A DNA stretch of 64,000 bases from Nitrospira sp. CR1.3 (GTDB lineage Bacteria; Nitrospirota; Nitrospiria; Nitrospirales; Nitrospiraceae): contig WIAH01000018.1 of NCBI GenBank assembly GCA_014055525.1, positions 1 through 64,000 on the forward strand. Direction: 5' to 3'. A model generated the notes under the pieces. That model made no database searches. It worked only from the letters and a program-made list of their open reading frames with translations, and was not told the DNA's origin. This document shows positions 9,679 to 18,111 of the stretch, piece after piece (position 1 is the first letter of the stretch; each line of letters begins with the position of its first letter). Made by a program: the position numbers and the translations under genes.

Positions 9679-11829
9679 TCAAGTCAAATTCAGTATGACC
9701 AATAGCATGTCGATCAGTTTGATACCGATAAAGGGCACAACGACGCCCCCCACCCCGTAGATCAAGAGGTTACGCTGCAGCAAGGGACCGGCGCCAATCG
9801 GGCGATATGTGATTCCTCTCAGGGCTAGGGGAATAAGCGCGACAATGATCAACGCATTGAAGATGACTGCGGACAGGACCGCACTCTGCGGAGTCGCCAA
9901 CCGCATGACGTTGAGCGAACTCAATACGGGATAGGTCGTCGCGAAGGCCGCCGGAATAATCGCAAAATACTTCGCTACGTCATTGGCGATGCTGAAGGTG
10001 GTCAAGGCTCCTCGGGTGATGAGCAACTGCTTGCCGATCTCCACGATCTCGATGAGTTTGGTGGGATTGGAATCCAGATCAACCAGATTGCCAGCTTCTT
10101 TTGCGGCTTGCGTGCCGGTGTTCATCGCCACGGCGACATCAGCTTGAGCCAATGCCGGGGCGTCGTTCGTGCCATCGCCGGTCATCGCCACAAGACGGCC
10201 GCCTGCCTGCATGTCGCGAATCAGCTTGAGCTTGGTTTCCGGCGTGGCCTGCGCCAGGAAATCGTCCACGCCGGCTTCTGCGGCCACGGCCGCAGCCGTC
10301 TGCGGGTTGTCGCCCGTGATCATCACCGTCTTGATACCCATGCGTCGCAGCTCTCCAAATCGTTCCTTGATTCCGCCTTTCACTATGTCCTTGAGTGCGA
10401 TAACGCCCAGCACCTTTGGCCCCTCCGCCACAACGAGCGGGGTCCCTCCCTGGATGGAGATTGCATCCACATGCGACCGGACGGCGGCAGAGAATTGTCC
10501 TCTCAACGCCAGGACATAGGCCTCGATCGCATCGGCCGCGCCTTTCCTGATTTCACGGCTGTTCAAATTGACGCCGCTCATGCGGGTTTGCGCGGTGAAG
10601 GGAATAAACGTCGCGCCTAACTCTTGAATATCGCGCGCGCGCAGGCCGTACTTTTCCTTGGCCAGGATCACGATGCTGCGGCCCTCCGGCGTTTCGTCCG
10701 ACAGCGAAGAGAGTTGCGCCGCATCAGCGAGCGTCTGATCGCTTACGTCTTCAGCGGGCACGAACGCCGTTGCCTGCCGGTTGCCCAGGGTAATCGTGCC
10801 TGTCTTGTCGAGCAGCAACACATCGACGTCGCCCGCCGCTTCGACAGCTTTCCCCGACATGGCGATGACATTGGCTTGCACCATGCGGTCCATCCCGGCG
10901 ATGCCGATGGCCGAAAGAAGCGCCCCGATCGTGGTCGGAATCAGGCAGACGAGCAGTGCCACCAATACAGTGACGGTGACAGGCGTCCCTTGTCCCATCG
11001 CGCGGACGCTGTGCAGAGAGAACGGCATCAATGTAACCGTCGCTAGAAGAAAGATGATCGTGAGTGCTGCCAGCAGAATATTGAGGGCGATCTCATTCGG
11101 CGTCTTCTGGCGCCTCGCTCCTTCCACCATGGCGATCATCCGGTCGAGAAAACTTTCTCCCGAGCCGGCAGTGACACGAATGATGAGCCAGTCCGACAGC
11201 ACCTTCGTACCCCCCGTCACCGCGCTGCGATCGCCCCCGCTCTCCCGAATGACGGGCGCGCTCTCGCCGGTAATCGCGCTTTCGTTGACCGACGCGACTC
11301 CCTCGATCACCTCACCGTCGGCGGGAATGTACTCCCCGGCCTCAACGAGAATCACGTCATCCTTCTTGATCTGACCTGCGGAAACCACACTGAATCTATC
11401 ATTTCGTCGGAACGGTGCGCTCGGTCCTGCAGGGTGCTTGCCAGCCGGGTTCGCGCCCCCGAGTTTCTTGGCGGTCAGTTCCTGACGGCTCCGACGAAGC
11501 GAGTCGGCTTGAGCCTTTCCGCGTCCCTCCGCCATCGCCTCTGCGAAGTTGGCAAACAGCACGGTGAACCAGAGCCACAGTGCAATGGCAAGTATGAAAC
11601 CGGTCGACGCCTCTCCGGCTCCGGTCAACGCCTGCCCGAGCAGGAGGGTTGTCACGATGCTGCCGACCCACACGACAAACATAACCGGGTTCTTGATTTG
11701 GTGGCGCGGGTCGAGCTTGCGACAGGCCTCTGCCATTGCGTGCCAGATGATGCCCGGGTCGCCGAGAGAGTGAGTCCTGCGGGTTCCCGTCCGTGCCGGC
11801 ATAGAGCTATGTTCCGCAACTCCTGTCAT
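9679..11829 (-). CDS. kdpB: potassium-transporting ATPase subunit B
   Basis: P-type ATPase catalytic subunit, 716 residues. It shows the actuator TGES motif (187-190; in E. coli KdpB the Ser of this motif is an inhibitory phosphorylation site), the phosphorylated Asp in LLLDKTGT (D341), the K-G-A nucleotide-binding loop and the hinge [21 protein letters not shown], plus TM helices before and after. It has about 30 more N-terminal residues than E. coli KdpB. It sits between kdpA (6-bp gap) and kdpC. The pump imports K+ with ATP when external K+ is low. Confidence 0.97.
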   Translation of the reverse strand: MTGVAEHSSMPARTGTRRTHSLGDPGIIWHAMAEACRKLDPRHQIKNPVMFVVWVGSIVTTLLLGQALTGAGEASTGFILAIALWLWFTVLFANFAEAMAEGRGKAQADSLRRSRQELTAKKLGGANPAGKHPAGPSAPFRRNDRFSVVSAGQIKKDDVILVEAGEYIPADGEVIEGVASVNESAITGESAPVIRESGGDRSAVTGGTKVLSDWLIIRVTAGSGESFLDRMIAMVEGARRQKTPNEIALNILLAALTIIFLLATVTLMPFSLHSVRAMGQGTPVTVTVLVALLVCLIPTTIGALLSAIGIAGMDRMVQANVIAMSGKAVEAAGDVDVLLLDKTGTITLGNRQATAFVPAEDVSDQTLADAAQLSSLSDETPEGRSIVILAKEKYGLRARDIQELGATFIPFTAQTRMSGVNLNSREIRKGAADAIEAYVLALRGQFSAAVRSHVDAISIQGGTPLVVAEGPKVLGVIALKDIVKGGIKERFGELRRMGIKTVMITGDNPQTAAAVAAEAGVDDFLAQATPETKLKLIRDMQAGGRLVAMTGDGTNDAPALAQADVAVAMNTGTQAAKEAGNLVDLDSNPTKLIEIVEIGKQLLITRGALTTFSIANDVAKYFAIIPAAFATTYPVLSSLNVMRLATPQSAVLSAVIFNALIIVALIPLALRGITYRPIGAGPLLQRNLLIYGVGGVVVPFIGIKLIDMLLVILNLT

Positions 11830-11835
11830 GTCGCG

Positions 11836-13632
11836 TCACATCAAGAAATGCTCGACAATCGGCCCCAGGGCCAGAGCCGGTAGAAAGGTAAGCCCTCCGA
11901 CCAGCAGAATCACACCAACGAGGAGCGCGACAAAGAGCGGAGTGTGAGTCGGCAAGGTGCCGGGGCCGGCGGGCACGAACTTCTTTCGAGCCAGCGACCC
12001 GGCGAGCGCCAACGTCGGGATCGCCAGCCAGAAGCGGGAGATCAGCATTGCGATGCCGCCGGTGAGGCTGTAGAAAGGAGTATTGACGTTCAACCCCGCG
12101 AAGGCGCTGCCGTTGTTGTTTCCCTGAGAAGTATAGGCGTACAGAATTTCACTAAAGCCGTGCGCGCCAGGATTGAGTATCGAGGAGGTTCCGGACTCCG
12201 TGACCACGGCGATCGCTGTAAGCCCCAACACGACGAGCGGCATGATCAGAATCAGCAACGAGACCATCTTCATTTCATAGGGCTCGATCTTTTTGCCGAG
12301 ATATTCAGGAGTACGTCCGACCATGAGACCCGCGACGAAAACGGCGACAATGGCGAAGACGATCATGCCGTACAGTCCCGAGCCGACTCCTCCGAACACG
12401 ACTTCGCCCAACTGCATGAGGAACAGCGGCACCAGTCCACCGAGCGGGGCGTAGGAATCGTGCATCGAATTCACGGAGCCGTTTGATGCGGCGGTCGTGA
12501 CGGCGGACCACAAGACGGAGTTTGCGATACCGAATCGCGTCTCTTTGCCTTCCATATTCCCTCCGGCTTGGCCTTCGCGAGGTTGCTGGTCGATCTCCAG
12601 CGCCACGAAGGATGGGTTCCCGCTCTGTTCAGCCCACAGACCAAAAGGAACGAAACAGATCAGCAGAATCGTCATTGCCGCAAGGACAGACCAACCCTGT
12701 CGTGTGTCTCCGACCATCGCCCCGAACGTGTAACAGAGCGCTGCGGGAATGAGGAGAATCCCTAGCACTTCGATGAAGTTGGACCAGGGCGTCGCATTCT
12801 CGAACGGGTGAGCGGAATTGACGTTGAAGAAGCCTCCCCCATTGGTCCCGAGTTGCTTGATCGCGATCTGTGAGGCCGCCGGTCCGACAGCAAGGAGCTG
12901 TTCGGTTGCCGTCGCGGGCTCTGTCCTTGGCCGGCCGCGATCGTCCAACACAGGCTGGCCGGTCACATCAGTCACGGGCTTGGCGTAACCAATTGGCTGC
13001 AGCAACGTCGCTGTCCGATACGAATGGAAGGTTTGGACGACACCCTGGGGCACCAGCAGAAGTGCCCAGAACAGAGAGAGCGGCAGGAGAACGTACAGCG
13101 TGCCGCGGACGAGATCCGTCCAAAAATTGCCGATCGTCGTAGCGCTGCGTCTAGCCAACCCCCTGATCAACGCGATCAGAATCGCCATGCCGGTTGCGGC
13201 GGAAACAAAGTTCTGTACGGTAAGGCCAAGCATCTGGGTCAGATAGCTTAGAGTCGATTCCCCTCCGTAAGCCTGCCAGTTGGTATTCGTCGTGAAGCTC
13301 GCAGCCGTATTGAAGGCCAAATCGGCTGACACGATTCCCAAACCCTCCGGATTCAGCGGGAGGAATCCTTGGAGTCGCTGGAGCGCATACAAGACGACCA
13401 GCCCTGCCGCGTTGAAGACCAACATGGCGGCCGCATACGTTTTCCAGGCCATCTCGTCATGTTGACGCACTCCGCAGCAGCGATATATGAGTCTCTCGAG
13501 AGGGCCCAACACTTTGTCCGGCCAAAATGCCTGGCCCTCGTACACCCGCGCGATATACCAACCCAAGGGCTTGACCAGCGCCAGCAGGACGGCGATAAAG
13601 AGCCCGATTTGACCGAAGCTGTTCAGGGTCAT
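11836..13632 (-). CDS. kdpA: potassium-transporting ATPase subunit A
   Basis: 598-residue polytopic channel-like subunit that binds and passes K+. It has the expected repeated pore regions, for instance [11 protein letters not shown], the [22 protein letters not shown] selectivity region, and [17 protein letters not shown]. The ATG at 13632 is chosen because it overlaps the kdpF stop as ATGA; a GTG nine bases upstream (13641) is in frame but would overlap kdpF further. Full family length with no frame breaks. Confidence 0.96.
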   Translation of the reverse strand: MTLNSFGQIGLFIAVLLALVKPLGWYIARVYEGQAFWPDKVLGPLERLIYRCCGVRQHDEMAWKTYAAAMLVFNAAGLVVLYALQRLQGFLPLNPEGLGIVSADLAFNTAASFTTNTNWQAYGGESTLSYLTQMLGLTVQNFVSAATGMAILIALIRGLARRSATTIGNFWTDLVRGTLYVLLPLSLFWALLLVPQGVVQTFHSYRTATLLQPIGYAKPVTDVTGQPVLDDRGRPRTEPATATEQLLAVGPAASQIAIKQLGTNGGGFFNVNSAHPFENATPWSNFIEVLGILLIPAALCYTFGAMVGDTRQGWSVLAAMTILLICFVPFGLWAEQSGNPSFVALEIDQQPREGQAGGNMEGKETRFGIANSVLWSAVTTAASNGSVNSMHDSYAPLGGLVPLFLMQLGEVVFGGVGSGLYGMIVFAIVAVFVAGLMVGRTPEYLGKKIEPYEMKMVSLLILIMPLVVLGLTAIAVVTESGTSSILNPGAHGFSEILYAYTSQGNNNGSAFAGLNVNTPFYSLTGGIAMLISRFWLAIPTLALAGSLARKKFVPAGPGTLPTHTPLFVALLVGVILLVGGLTFLPALALGPIVEHFLM

Positions 13633-13712
13633 GAGAACCACTCCGGTTTCAGCAGGGCGATCATGAGATAGACGAGTAGCCCGACTGACAGAACGGCGCC
13701 GAGCAGAATCAT
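13629..13712 (-). CDS. kdpF: KdpF small membrane subunit
   Basis: 27-residue single-TM peptide, the stabilising KdpF subunit. It starts [11 protein letters not shown], has a hydrophobic helix, and ends in ALLKPEWFS, the classic KdpF C-terminus. GGAGG lies 5 nt before the ATG. It overlaps the kdpA start (ATGA), the usual coupling in kdp operons. Confidence 0.92.
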   Translation of the reverse strand: MILLGAVLSVGLLVYLMIALLKPEWFS

Positions 13713-13725
13713 GATGCCCTCCTTT

Positions 13726-13806
13726 TTAGAGACGATCGAATCTGTCGAGCACCCACCATGAGAACGCGAAGAAGAGGAGCGTGATGCCGAGGTATAAAAA
13801 ATCCAT
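13726..13806 (-). CDS. small membrane protein ahead of kdpF
   Basis: A 26-residue ORF reads MDFLYLGITLLFFAFSW and then a short polar tail (VLDRFDRL). That is a single hydrophobic helix with a charged C-terminus. Its stop is 13 bp before the kdpF ATG, and no other gene lies between it and the upstream intergenic region, so it would be the first gene of the kdp transcript. The ribosome-binding site is weak. Short ORFs of this type upstream of kdpF are common in other phyla as far as I recall, but I know no assigned function. Confidence 0.65.
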   Translation of the reverse strand: MDFLYLGITLLFFAFSWWVLDRFDRL

Positions 13807-13984
13807 CTGGTTTTTTCGCTGTGACGGCAATGCTGGTGGAATGATCTACCAGGCATGCCGTAAAAATGGCGTCAAAAACCGAATGGGAGTCGTCAAGAAT
13901 GAGTGAAAACTTCAGTTAACAGGGAAGGCAATGACTGTCTAGCCGGGAGCGGGAATGGAAAGAAGGGCAAACAGCGACCAACAG
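13807..13984. promoter_or_regulatory. kdp upstream control region
   Basis: 178 bp between the DUF1566 gene and the first kdp ORF; both lie on the minus strand. Read on the minus strand it is T-rich (GGTTTTTGACGCCATTTTTA near 13860-13880) and carries two TTGACG boxes, but no -10 at canonical spacing stands out. T-rich sites of this sort are what KdpE binds in E. coli; that link is inference. No riboswitch-like structure was recognised. Confidence 0.35.
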
Positions 13985-14464
13985 TTACTTGGACGGCTCC
14001 CCCAGCAGACACCACATGCGGCGCGTGCCGGATTTCTGGTCGGTCACCGGTTCCCCGCTGAAAAAACTGACCTGCCAGGCGACAATATCATCCTTCGGGT
14101 CCGGCGTGGCCGTCCAATAGATCTCGGATTTGATGTTTGAAAAGGGATGGTCGGGAGGCAGCGCCGGATCATGCTGTGACGGATCGATCAGCGTCTTCAG
14201 TTCCTCGACAGACGGCGCGCGCCAGCCCTTCCGGCCTCCGATCTCTTTCGTCGCGCAGCGCTCATTTGAGCGGCTCCAGACGTCATGCTCCCGGTCCGGC
14301 TCCTGCTCCCAGATCAGCCCGGTCTGGTTGTCCTTCACGGCTGCTCCGTTTAGCACCAACGTGAAGCGAGCCGAGGGAGCAGGATCAGCCCCCGTCGCGG
14401 TGGTCGAGACAACCAACATCCCGGCGGCGATCAGCCAGAAAACAGACCATTGCCGTTCGGACAT
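13985..14464 (-). CDS. exported DUF1566 (Lcl C-terminal domain) protein
   Basis: 159-residue exported protein. A signal peptide (residues 1-25, cleavage near A-T-G-A) precedes one DUF1566/Lcl_C domain with its diagnostic path: DNQTGLIWEQ, a Trp-Ser region, a Cys, GGRKGWRAPSVEELKTLID, YWTATPDP, and a final MWCL. AAGGAGG lies just upstream of the ATG. The domain is linked to a C-type-lectin-like fold and adhesion in other bacteria; a specific ligand cannot be read here. It lies upstream of the kdp operon on the same strand. Confidence 0.85.
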   Translation of the reverse strand: MSERQWSVFWLIAAGMLVVSTTATGADPAPSARFTLVLNGAAVKDNQTGLIWEQEPDREHDVWSRSNERCATKEIGGRKGWRAPSVEELKTLIDPSQHDPALPPDHPFSNIKSEIYWTATPDPKDDIVAWQVSFFSGEPVTDQKSGTRRMWCLLGEPSK

Positions 14465-14524
14465 GAACCCCCTCCTTGTCGGAATGAAGTCCCTATCGTA
14501 GGAGACTTGACGAAACCGCGCAAG

Positions 14525-15463
14525 TCAGTGGAAGGAGAAGGGAACGGGGGCGAAGGTCAGAATAAAGATGGCCAACGCGGTCCATCCGACAATCTTGCGC
14601 GCCTTGCCCAACGGCGTCAGTGGATCCATGACGGGCGGGTGACCGATCCCCCACAAGCCGGCCATGAAGGCCCAGATAAACCAGCCGGGCCACCCCACAA
14701 AGCCCAACACGATCAAGACCGGAACCACGGCGAAGGCCATGGTCCGCTGACGATTGCCCCATAGCGCGTAGGCTACGTGGCCTCCGTCGAGCTGTCCGAT
14801 CGGGATGAGGTTCAGCGACGTCACAAATAATCCGAACCAGGCCGCGAAGGCGACGGGATGCAACAGCACGTCCGCCTGCGGCGGCAAGGATCCAATGACG
14901 AGCCAGGAAAGGAACTGCAGGAGAAGCGGTTCGCCCAATTGCAATCCAAACGTGGAAGTCCGGTCGACGACGGTCGAGAGCTGCAATCCTACGACCAGCG
15001 AGAGGACCGCCACGACGAAGCCGGCCAGCGGACCGGCGACACCGATATCGAAGAGGGCTCGGCGATTGAGGATGGGCCCGCGCATGCGGATGATGGCACC
15101 GAACGTTCCGATGAAGTGGGGAGGACCAGGAATAAACAGAGGCAACGAGGCCGGCACTCGATGGATTTTCGACAGCAGGTAGTGACCCAGTTCGTGCGTC
15201 ACAAGGATGAACAACAGCGTTCCGGCAAACGGAATTCCATTCCACAGCTGCTGGGGATACTCCAGCAGGAAATTCACCGGTCCTCTGATCGTCCCGCTGT
15301 AGGCCTGATAAGCGCCCGCCCACAAGGTGGTGAATACGGTCAGGAGAAACAGACCGAGAGGCAAGGTCCATTGCGAGAACGACGATGGCTCGCTCTCCTC
15401 CTCAGTTTCGAAGTCGGGCTTACCCGCATCCTCGTCGGAAACTTGCCGTTGAAGTTCGTCCAT
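14525..15463 (-). CDS. site-2 protease family (M50) membrane metalloprotease
   Basis: 312-residue polytopic intramembrane zinc protease. The first 35 residues are acidic and cytosolic. The active site is H-E-L-G-H (H90, E91, H94) in a TM helix, and the second metal ligand region is NLIPIGQLDGGH (about 217-228), the N-x-x-P-x-x-x-L-D-G hallmark. Several TM helices surround these. No PDZ domain is present, so it belongs to the compact S2P group rather than the RseP type. It lies 11 bp after the HTH/MBL gene, which suggests co-transcription. Substrate unknown. Confidence 0.9.
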   Translation of the reverse strand: MDELQRQVSDEDAGKPDFETEEESEPSSFSQWTLPLGLFLLTVFTTLWAGAYQAYSGTIRGPVNFLLEYPQQLWNGIPFAGTLLFILVTHELGHYLLSKIHRVPASLPLFIPGPPHFIGTFGAIIRMRGPILNRRALFDIGVAGPLAGFVVAVLSLVVGLQLSTVVDRTSTFGLQLGEPLLLQFLSWLVIGSLPPQADVLLHPVAFAAWFGLFVTSLNLIPIGQLDGGHVAYALWGNRQRTMAFAVVPVLIVLGFVGWPGWFIWAFMAGLWGIGHPPVMDPLTPLGKARKIVGWTALAIFILTFAPVPFSFH

Positions 15464-15474
15464 GCGATCCCTGC

Positions 15475-16317
15475 TTATCGAACGGTCACGAAGGGATTGT
15501 GCTCGCGTTCTTCCGCGACCGTCGTCGCAGGACCATGTCCCGGCAATAAGCGGAACTCGGCCGGAAGCGTGAGGAGGCGACGGTGGACCGAATCGAGATG
15601 GACTTGATAGAGCGGGCTGGGATTGGATCGTCCGATTGAGCCGGCGAAGAGTGTATCGCCCACAAAGCAGAGCGGCTGCTCAGGATCCTCCACCTGGTAG
15701 CAGATCCCACCGGCTGTATGACCAGGCGTGACGAGACACCGGACCCTCTTGCCCCCGACGTAAATGATCACTCCATCATCGGGCGAGGATAGAAGTCGAA
15801 CCTGCGGCTGCCAACTCAACAGACTGCGATCATCTGATCCCAGATACACAGGCACTTCTTGATGAGCCAGGAGCTTCTCGATTCCTTCTGCATGGTCGGA
15901 ATGGCCGTGAGTGAGGCAGATGCCGACCAGACGCAATCGGCGCGTGATGAGTGCGGCGATCATGGCCGGCGCGTTGTAACCCGTATCGATCACCAACGCT
16001 TCGCCTCCATTGTGAACGAGATACCCCTGCACCCCGTAGCCGCCGATCGATCCGTGGATGGTCTCTACCCAGGAAGGGTCCCTTCGGCGTACCGGTTCCC
16101 ATCTGTCCATCGCAATTCGCTGCAGCGGCTCCGGTCTGAGACGCAGGGTTTGTGCCAAGTCCTGAACTTGCGCTCGACCGCGCGGCACATCTCCTCTCTC
16201 AATCGAGCGAATCTCCGATTCGGCCAATCCTGACGCCTGCGCGACCTCTTGGATGGAGAGTCCGAGTCCCGTCCGCGCCTTCTTTACAATATCGCACAGA
16301 TCATCTTCGAGGGGCAT
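15475..16317 (-). CDS. XRE-type HTH fused to MBL-fold hydrolase
   Basis: 280 residues. Residues about 8-60 form an XRE/Cro helix-turn-helix (ARTGLGLSIQEVAQASGLAESEIRSIERG). Residues about 85-275 are a metallo-beta-lactamase fold of the glyoxalase II/persulfide dioxygenase type, with the metal motif THGHSDH (136-142), PGHTAGG, the bridging Asp in CFVGDTLF and a last His in LLPGHGP. The metal site is complete, so a hydrolase or thioesterase-like activity is likely; the HTH suggests DNA binding or autoregulation. ATG at 16317 is used; a TTG six bases upstream is in frame. A repeat arm (16326-16365) abuts its 5' end. This domain pairing is uncommon. Confidence 0.85.
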   Translation of the reverse strand: MPLEDDLCDIVKKARTGLGLSIQEVAQASGLAESEIRSIERGDVPRGRAQVQDLAQTLRLRPEPLQRIAMDRWEPVRRRDPSWVETIHGSIGGYGVQGYLVHNGGEALVIDTGYNAPAMIAALITRRLRLVGICLTHGHSDHAEGIEKLLAHQEVPVYLGSDDRSLLSWQPQVRLLSSPDDGVIIYVGGKRVRCLVTPGHTAGGICYQVEDPEQPLCFVGDTLFAGSIGRSNPSPLYQVHLDSVHRRLLTLPAEFRLLPGHGPATTVAEEREHNPFVTVR

Positions 16318-16325
16318 GGTCAAGA

Positions 16326-16365
16326 CACGAGCTTATGGCTGATGGCTGATAGCCTATAGCACGAG
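16326..16365. repeat. GAGC/heptamer repeat arm (solo)
   Basis: Copy of the heptamer-built repeat family: a GAGC start, then TTATGGC TGATGGC TGATAGC CTATAGC and an ACGAG end. It has four heptamers where the other copies have three. It lies 8 nt upstream of the HTH/MBL start codon and has no opposite arm nearby. Confidence 0.7.
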
Positions 16366-16632
16366 AACGGCGTCACCAATGCGGTCTAGAAGTGTGCCAC
16401 TTCAATTCATTCATCCCCTGGATCGGCTCGATGGCGGTCGCCAGAGCGCAGCGCCGATCACTGTGGCAGAACCTGATAGTGCGCGACGGCATTGCGACGG
16501 TTGTCCTATCATCTCCTCGTATTTAGCCGCGGGTGGCGGCGAGCGGGCGCCCAAGCACGCGCAGCGGGGGACCCCACACCGGGCGGGGGTGCGAGCATGT
16601 TTGGGCTGCTCGCCGACAGGACCCGCGTCGCC
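16366..16632. other. gene-free GC-rich spacer
   Basis: Between the repeat arm and the M16B stop. It contains a strongly GC-rich part (16515-16600) with GGGGG and CCCC runs. No ORF with protein character, tRNA or T-tailed terminator is visible. Structured RNA is possible but unsupported. Confidence 0.4.
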
Positions 16633-18111
16633 TCATCCTTCAGGCCCCAATTTGATCTCTTTCACCTCGCCGAAGCCCGACAGCAGTTTCGGCAGGGCTT
16701 CGCCCGGGCCGACGGCGACGATCGTCAGCCGATCGGGATGAAAGTGCTTCTTGGACGCGGCCAGCAGATCCTCTTTCTTGAGCGCGACGATGCGCGCGCG
16801 CAATTGCTGCAGGAAATCCTTCGGCAGGCCGTCATATTCCAGCTCGATCAAGCGATTCACAATGGAGGAGGCGCTGGGAAACGAAAACACGAAGGAATTA
16901 ACGTAGGCTTCTTTCGCTTCTTCCAATTCCGTATCCGTCACCAGATCGCTCCGCATCCGCTCCAGATTGGCCACAAACCGGCTGATCACTTCCTGCGTGG
17001 AGGGCAACTTGGTTTCGGCCCGCATCAACCATACGCCTTGATCGTGGACCCCGGTGTTCAGACGGCTGCCGACCGAATAGGCCAACCCCCGCTTGGTCCG
17101 GACGTCGTTGAAGAGCCGGCTCCGGAATGAACTCCCCCCGAGAATGTCATTCGCCAGCGCCAGCGCCGCATAATCCGGATCATTCTCCTTGATCGAAAGA
17201 TGTCCGACCCGGAGGTGCGTCTGGGTCGTCTCCTTATCGACGAACCGGATCACCGGCCTGTGAGCGGCAGCTTCCGGCACATCGGGAATCTTCAGGTCCG
17301 GCACGGCACCCTCCTTCCAGTCGCCGAATGTCGCGCGCAGCAGCGTGAGCATGTCGGCCTTCTGAAAGTCTCCTGTCACGCCCAAGATGATGCCGTTGGG
17401 ATGCACCGTCTTGTCGTGAAAGGTCACCAGGTCGTCTCTCGTGATCCGCCGGATAGATTCGATCGTGCTTTCACGGGCGGTTGGATGGTCCGGCCCGTAC
17501 AGTTGCTTGACGAACTCTCGGCTGACGATCGAGCCGGGGTTGTCCTGGCGACGCCTGATGCCTTCGATGGCTTGGAGCTTGGCCAATTCCAGACGGGCCG
17601 TTTCGAAGGCCGGCGTCCGGATCAGGCCGGCGAAGATCTGCAGGCCGCGCTTCAGATCCTTGCTTAAGACGTCGAGACTGGCGGAACCGGATTGCCTTCC
17701 GATGGAGATACTGACGTCTCCGGCAAACTGTTCCAGTTCGCTGTCCACCTGTTCGGCGGACATGCCGCCCCCTCCGCCGGTTCGCATGACCGTACCGGTC
17801 ACGGCGGCCAACCCTATCCTATCGACCGGATCGAGCCAGGCCCCGGTACGAATCGTGGCCGACATGTTGATCAACGGGAGTTCGTGATCTTCAAGGAGGT
17901 ACAGCACCATTCCGTTCTCAAGCACCACCCGCTCAGGGTCGGGAGGCGTGAATTCGACCGGCTTGAACTTCATGGCTCGCGGATCGTCGAAGATGAGATC
18001 GCCGGCAGCGGCAACCATCAAGGGAATCAGCCACAAGACGCTCGCCATCAGTAGCGCTAACCCTTTACCCCTTCCCCTTGCCACTGGCCCCTTACCCCTT
18101 CCCCCCTTCAT
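16633..18111 (-). CDS. M16 peptidase-like protein, inactive-type partner
   Basis: 492-residue exported M16 (insulinase-fold) protein. It has the M16 core (ENGMVLYLLEDHELPLINMS...) and two half-domains, but the segment where HxxEH should be reads G-L-A-A-V-T-G-T-V-M-R-T-G, so the zinc site is absent. This matches the non-catalytic partner of paired bacterial M16 proteases. The ATG at 18111 overlaps the stop of the active partner (ATGA) and follows GAGGTGG. Residues 2-17 are Gly/Lys/Arg-rich and are encoded by a G-run repeat; a signal helix follows (LALLMASVLWLIPLMVAAAG). Confidence 0.9.
   Translation of the reverse strand: MKGGRGKGPVARGRGKGLALLMASVLWLIPLMVAAAGDLIFDDPRAMKFKPVEFTPPDPERVVLENGMVLYLLEDHELPLINMSATIRTGAWLDPVDRIGLAAVTGTVMRTGGGGGMSAEQVDSELEQFAGDVSISIGRQSGSASLDVLSKDLKRGLQIFAGLIRTPAFETARLELAKLQAIEGIRRRQDNPGSIVSREFVKQLYGPDHPTARESTIESIRRITRDDLVTFHDKTVHPNGIILGVTGDFQKADMLTLLRATFGDWKEGAVPDLKIPDVPEAAAHRPVIRFVDKETTQTHLRVGHLSIKENDPDYAALALANDILGGSSFRSRLFNDVRTKRGLAYSVGSRLNTGVHDQGVWLMRAETKLPSTQEVISRFVANLERMRSDLVTDTELEEAKEAYVNSFVFSFPSASSIVNRLIELEYDGLPKDFLQQLRARIVALKKEDLLAASKKHFHPDRLTIVAVGPGEALPKLLSGFGEVKEIKLGPEG
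18061..18106 (-). repeat. G-run repeat, potential G-quadruplex
   Basis: On the minus strand six tracts of at least three G occur in 46 bases (G6, G4, G4, G4, G4, G3, with AA, TAA and similar spacers). The tract lies 5 nt inside the second M16 ORF, directly after the ATGA coupling point. The units look like degenerate GGGGTAA/GGGGAA repeats. It meets the usual G-quadruplex pattern; folding in RNA is inference. Confidence 0.7.

Noticed and set aside
13629-13856. 75-codon ORF covering kdpF
   Set aside because: Only the last 27 codons match KdpF and carry its ribosome-binding site; the upstream part is out of frame with the small membrane ORF.
16515-16600. possible tRNA or structured RNA in GC-rich spacer
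   Set aside because: No cloverleaf, no CCA or T-loop consensus; only G/C runs.
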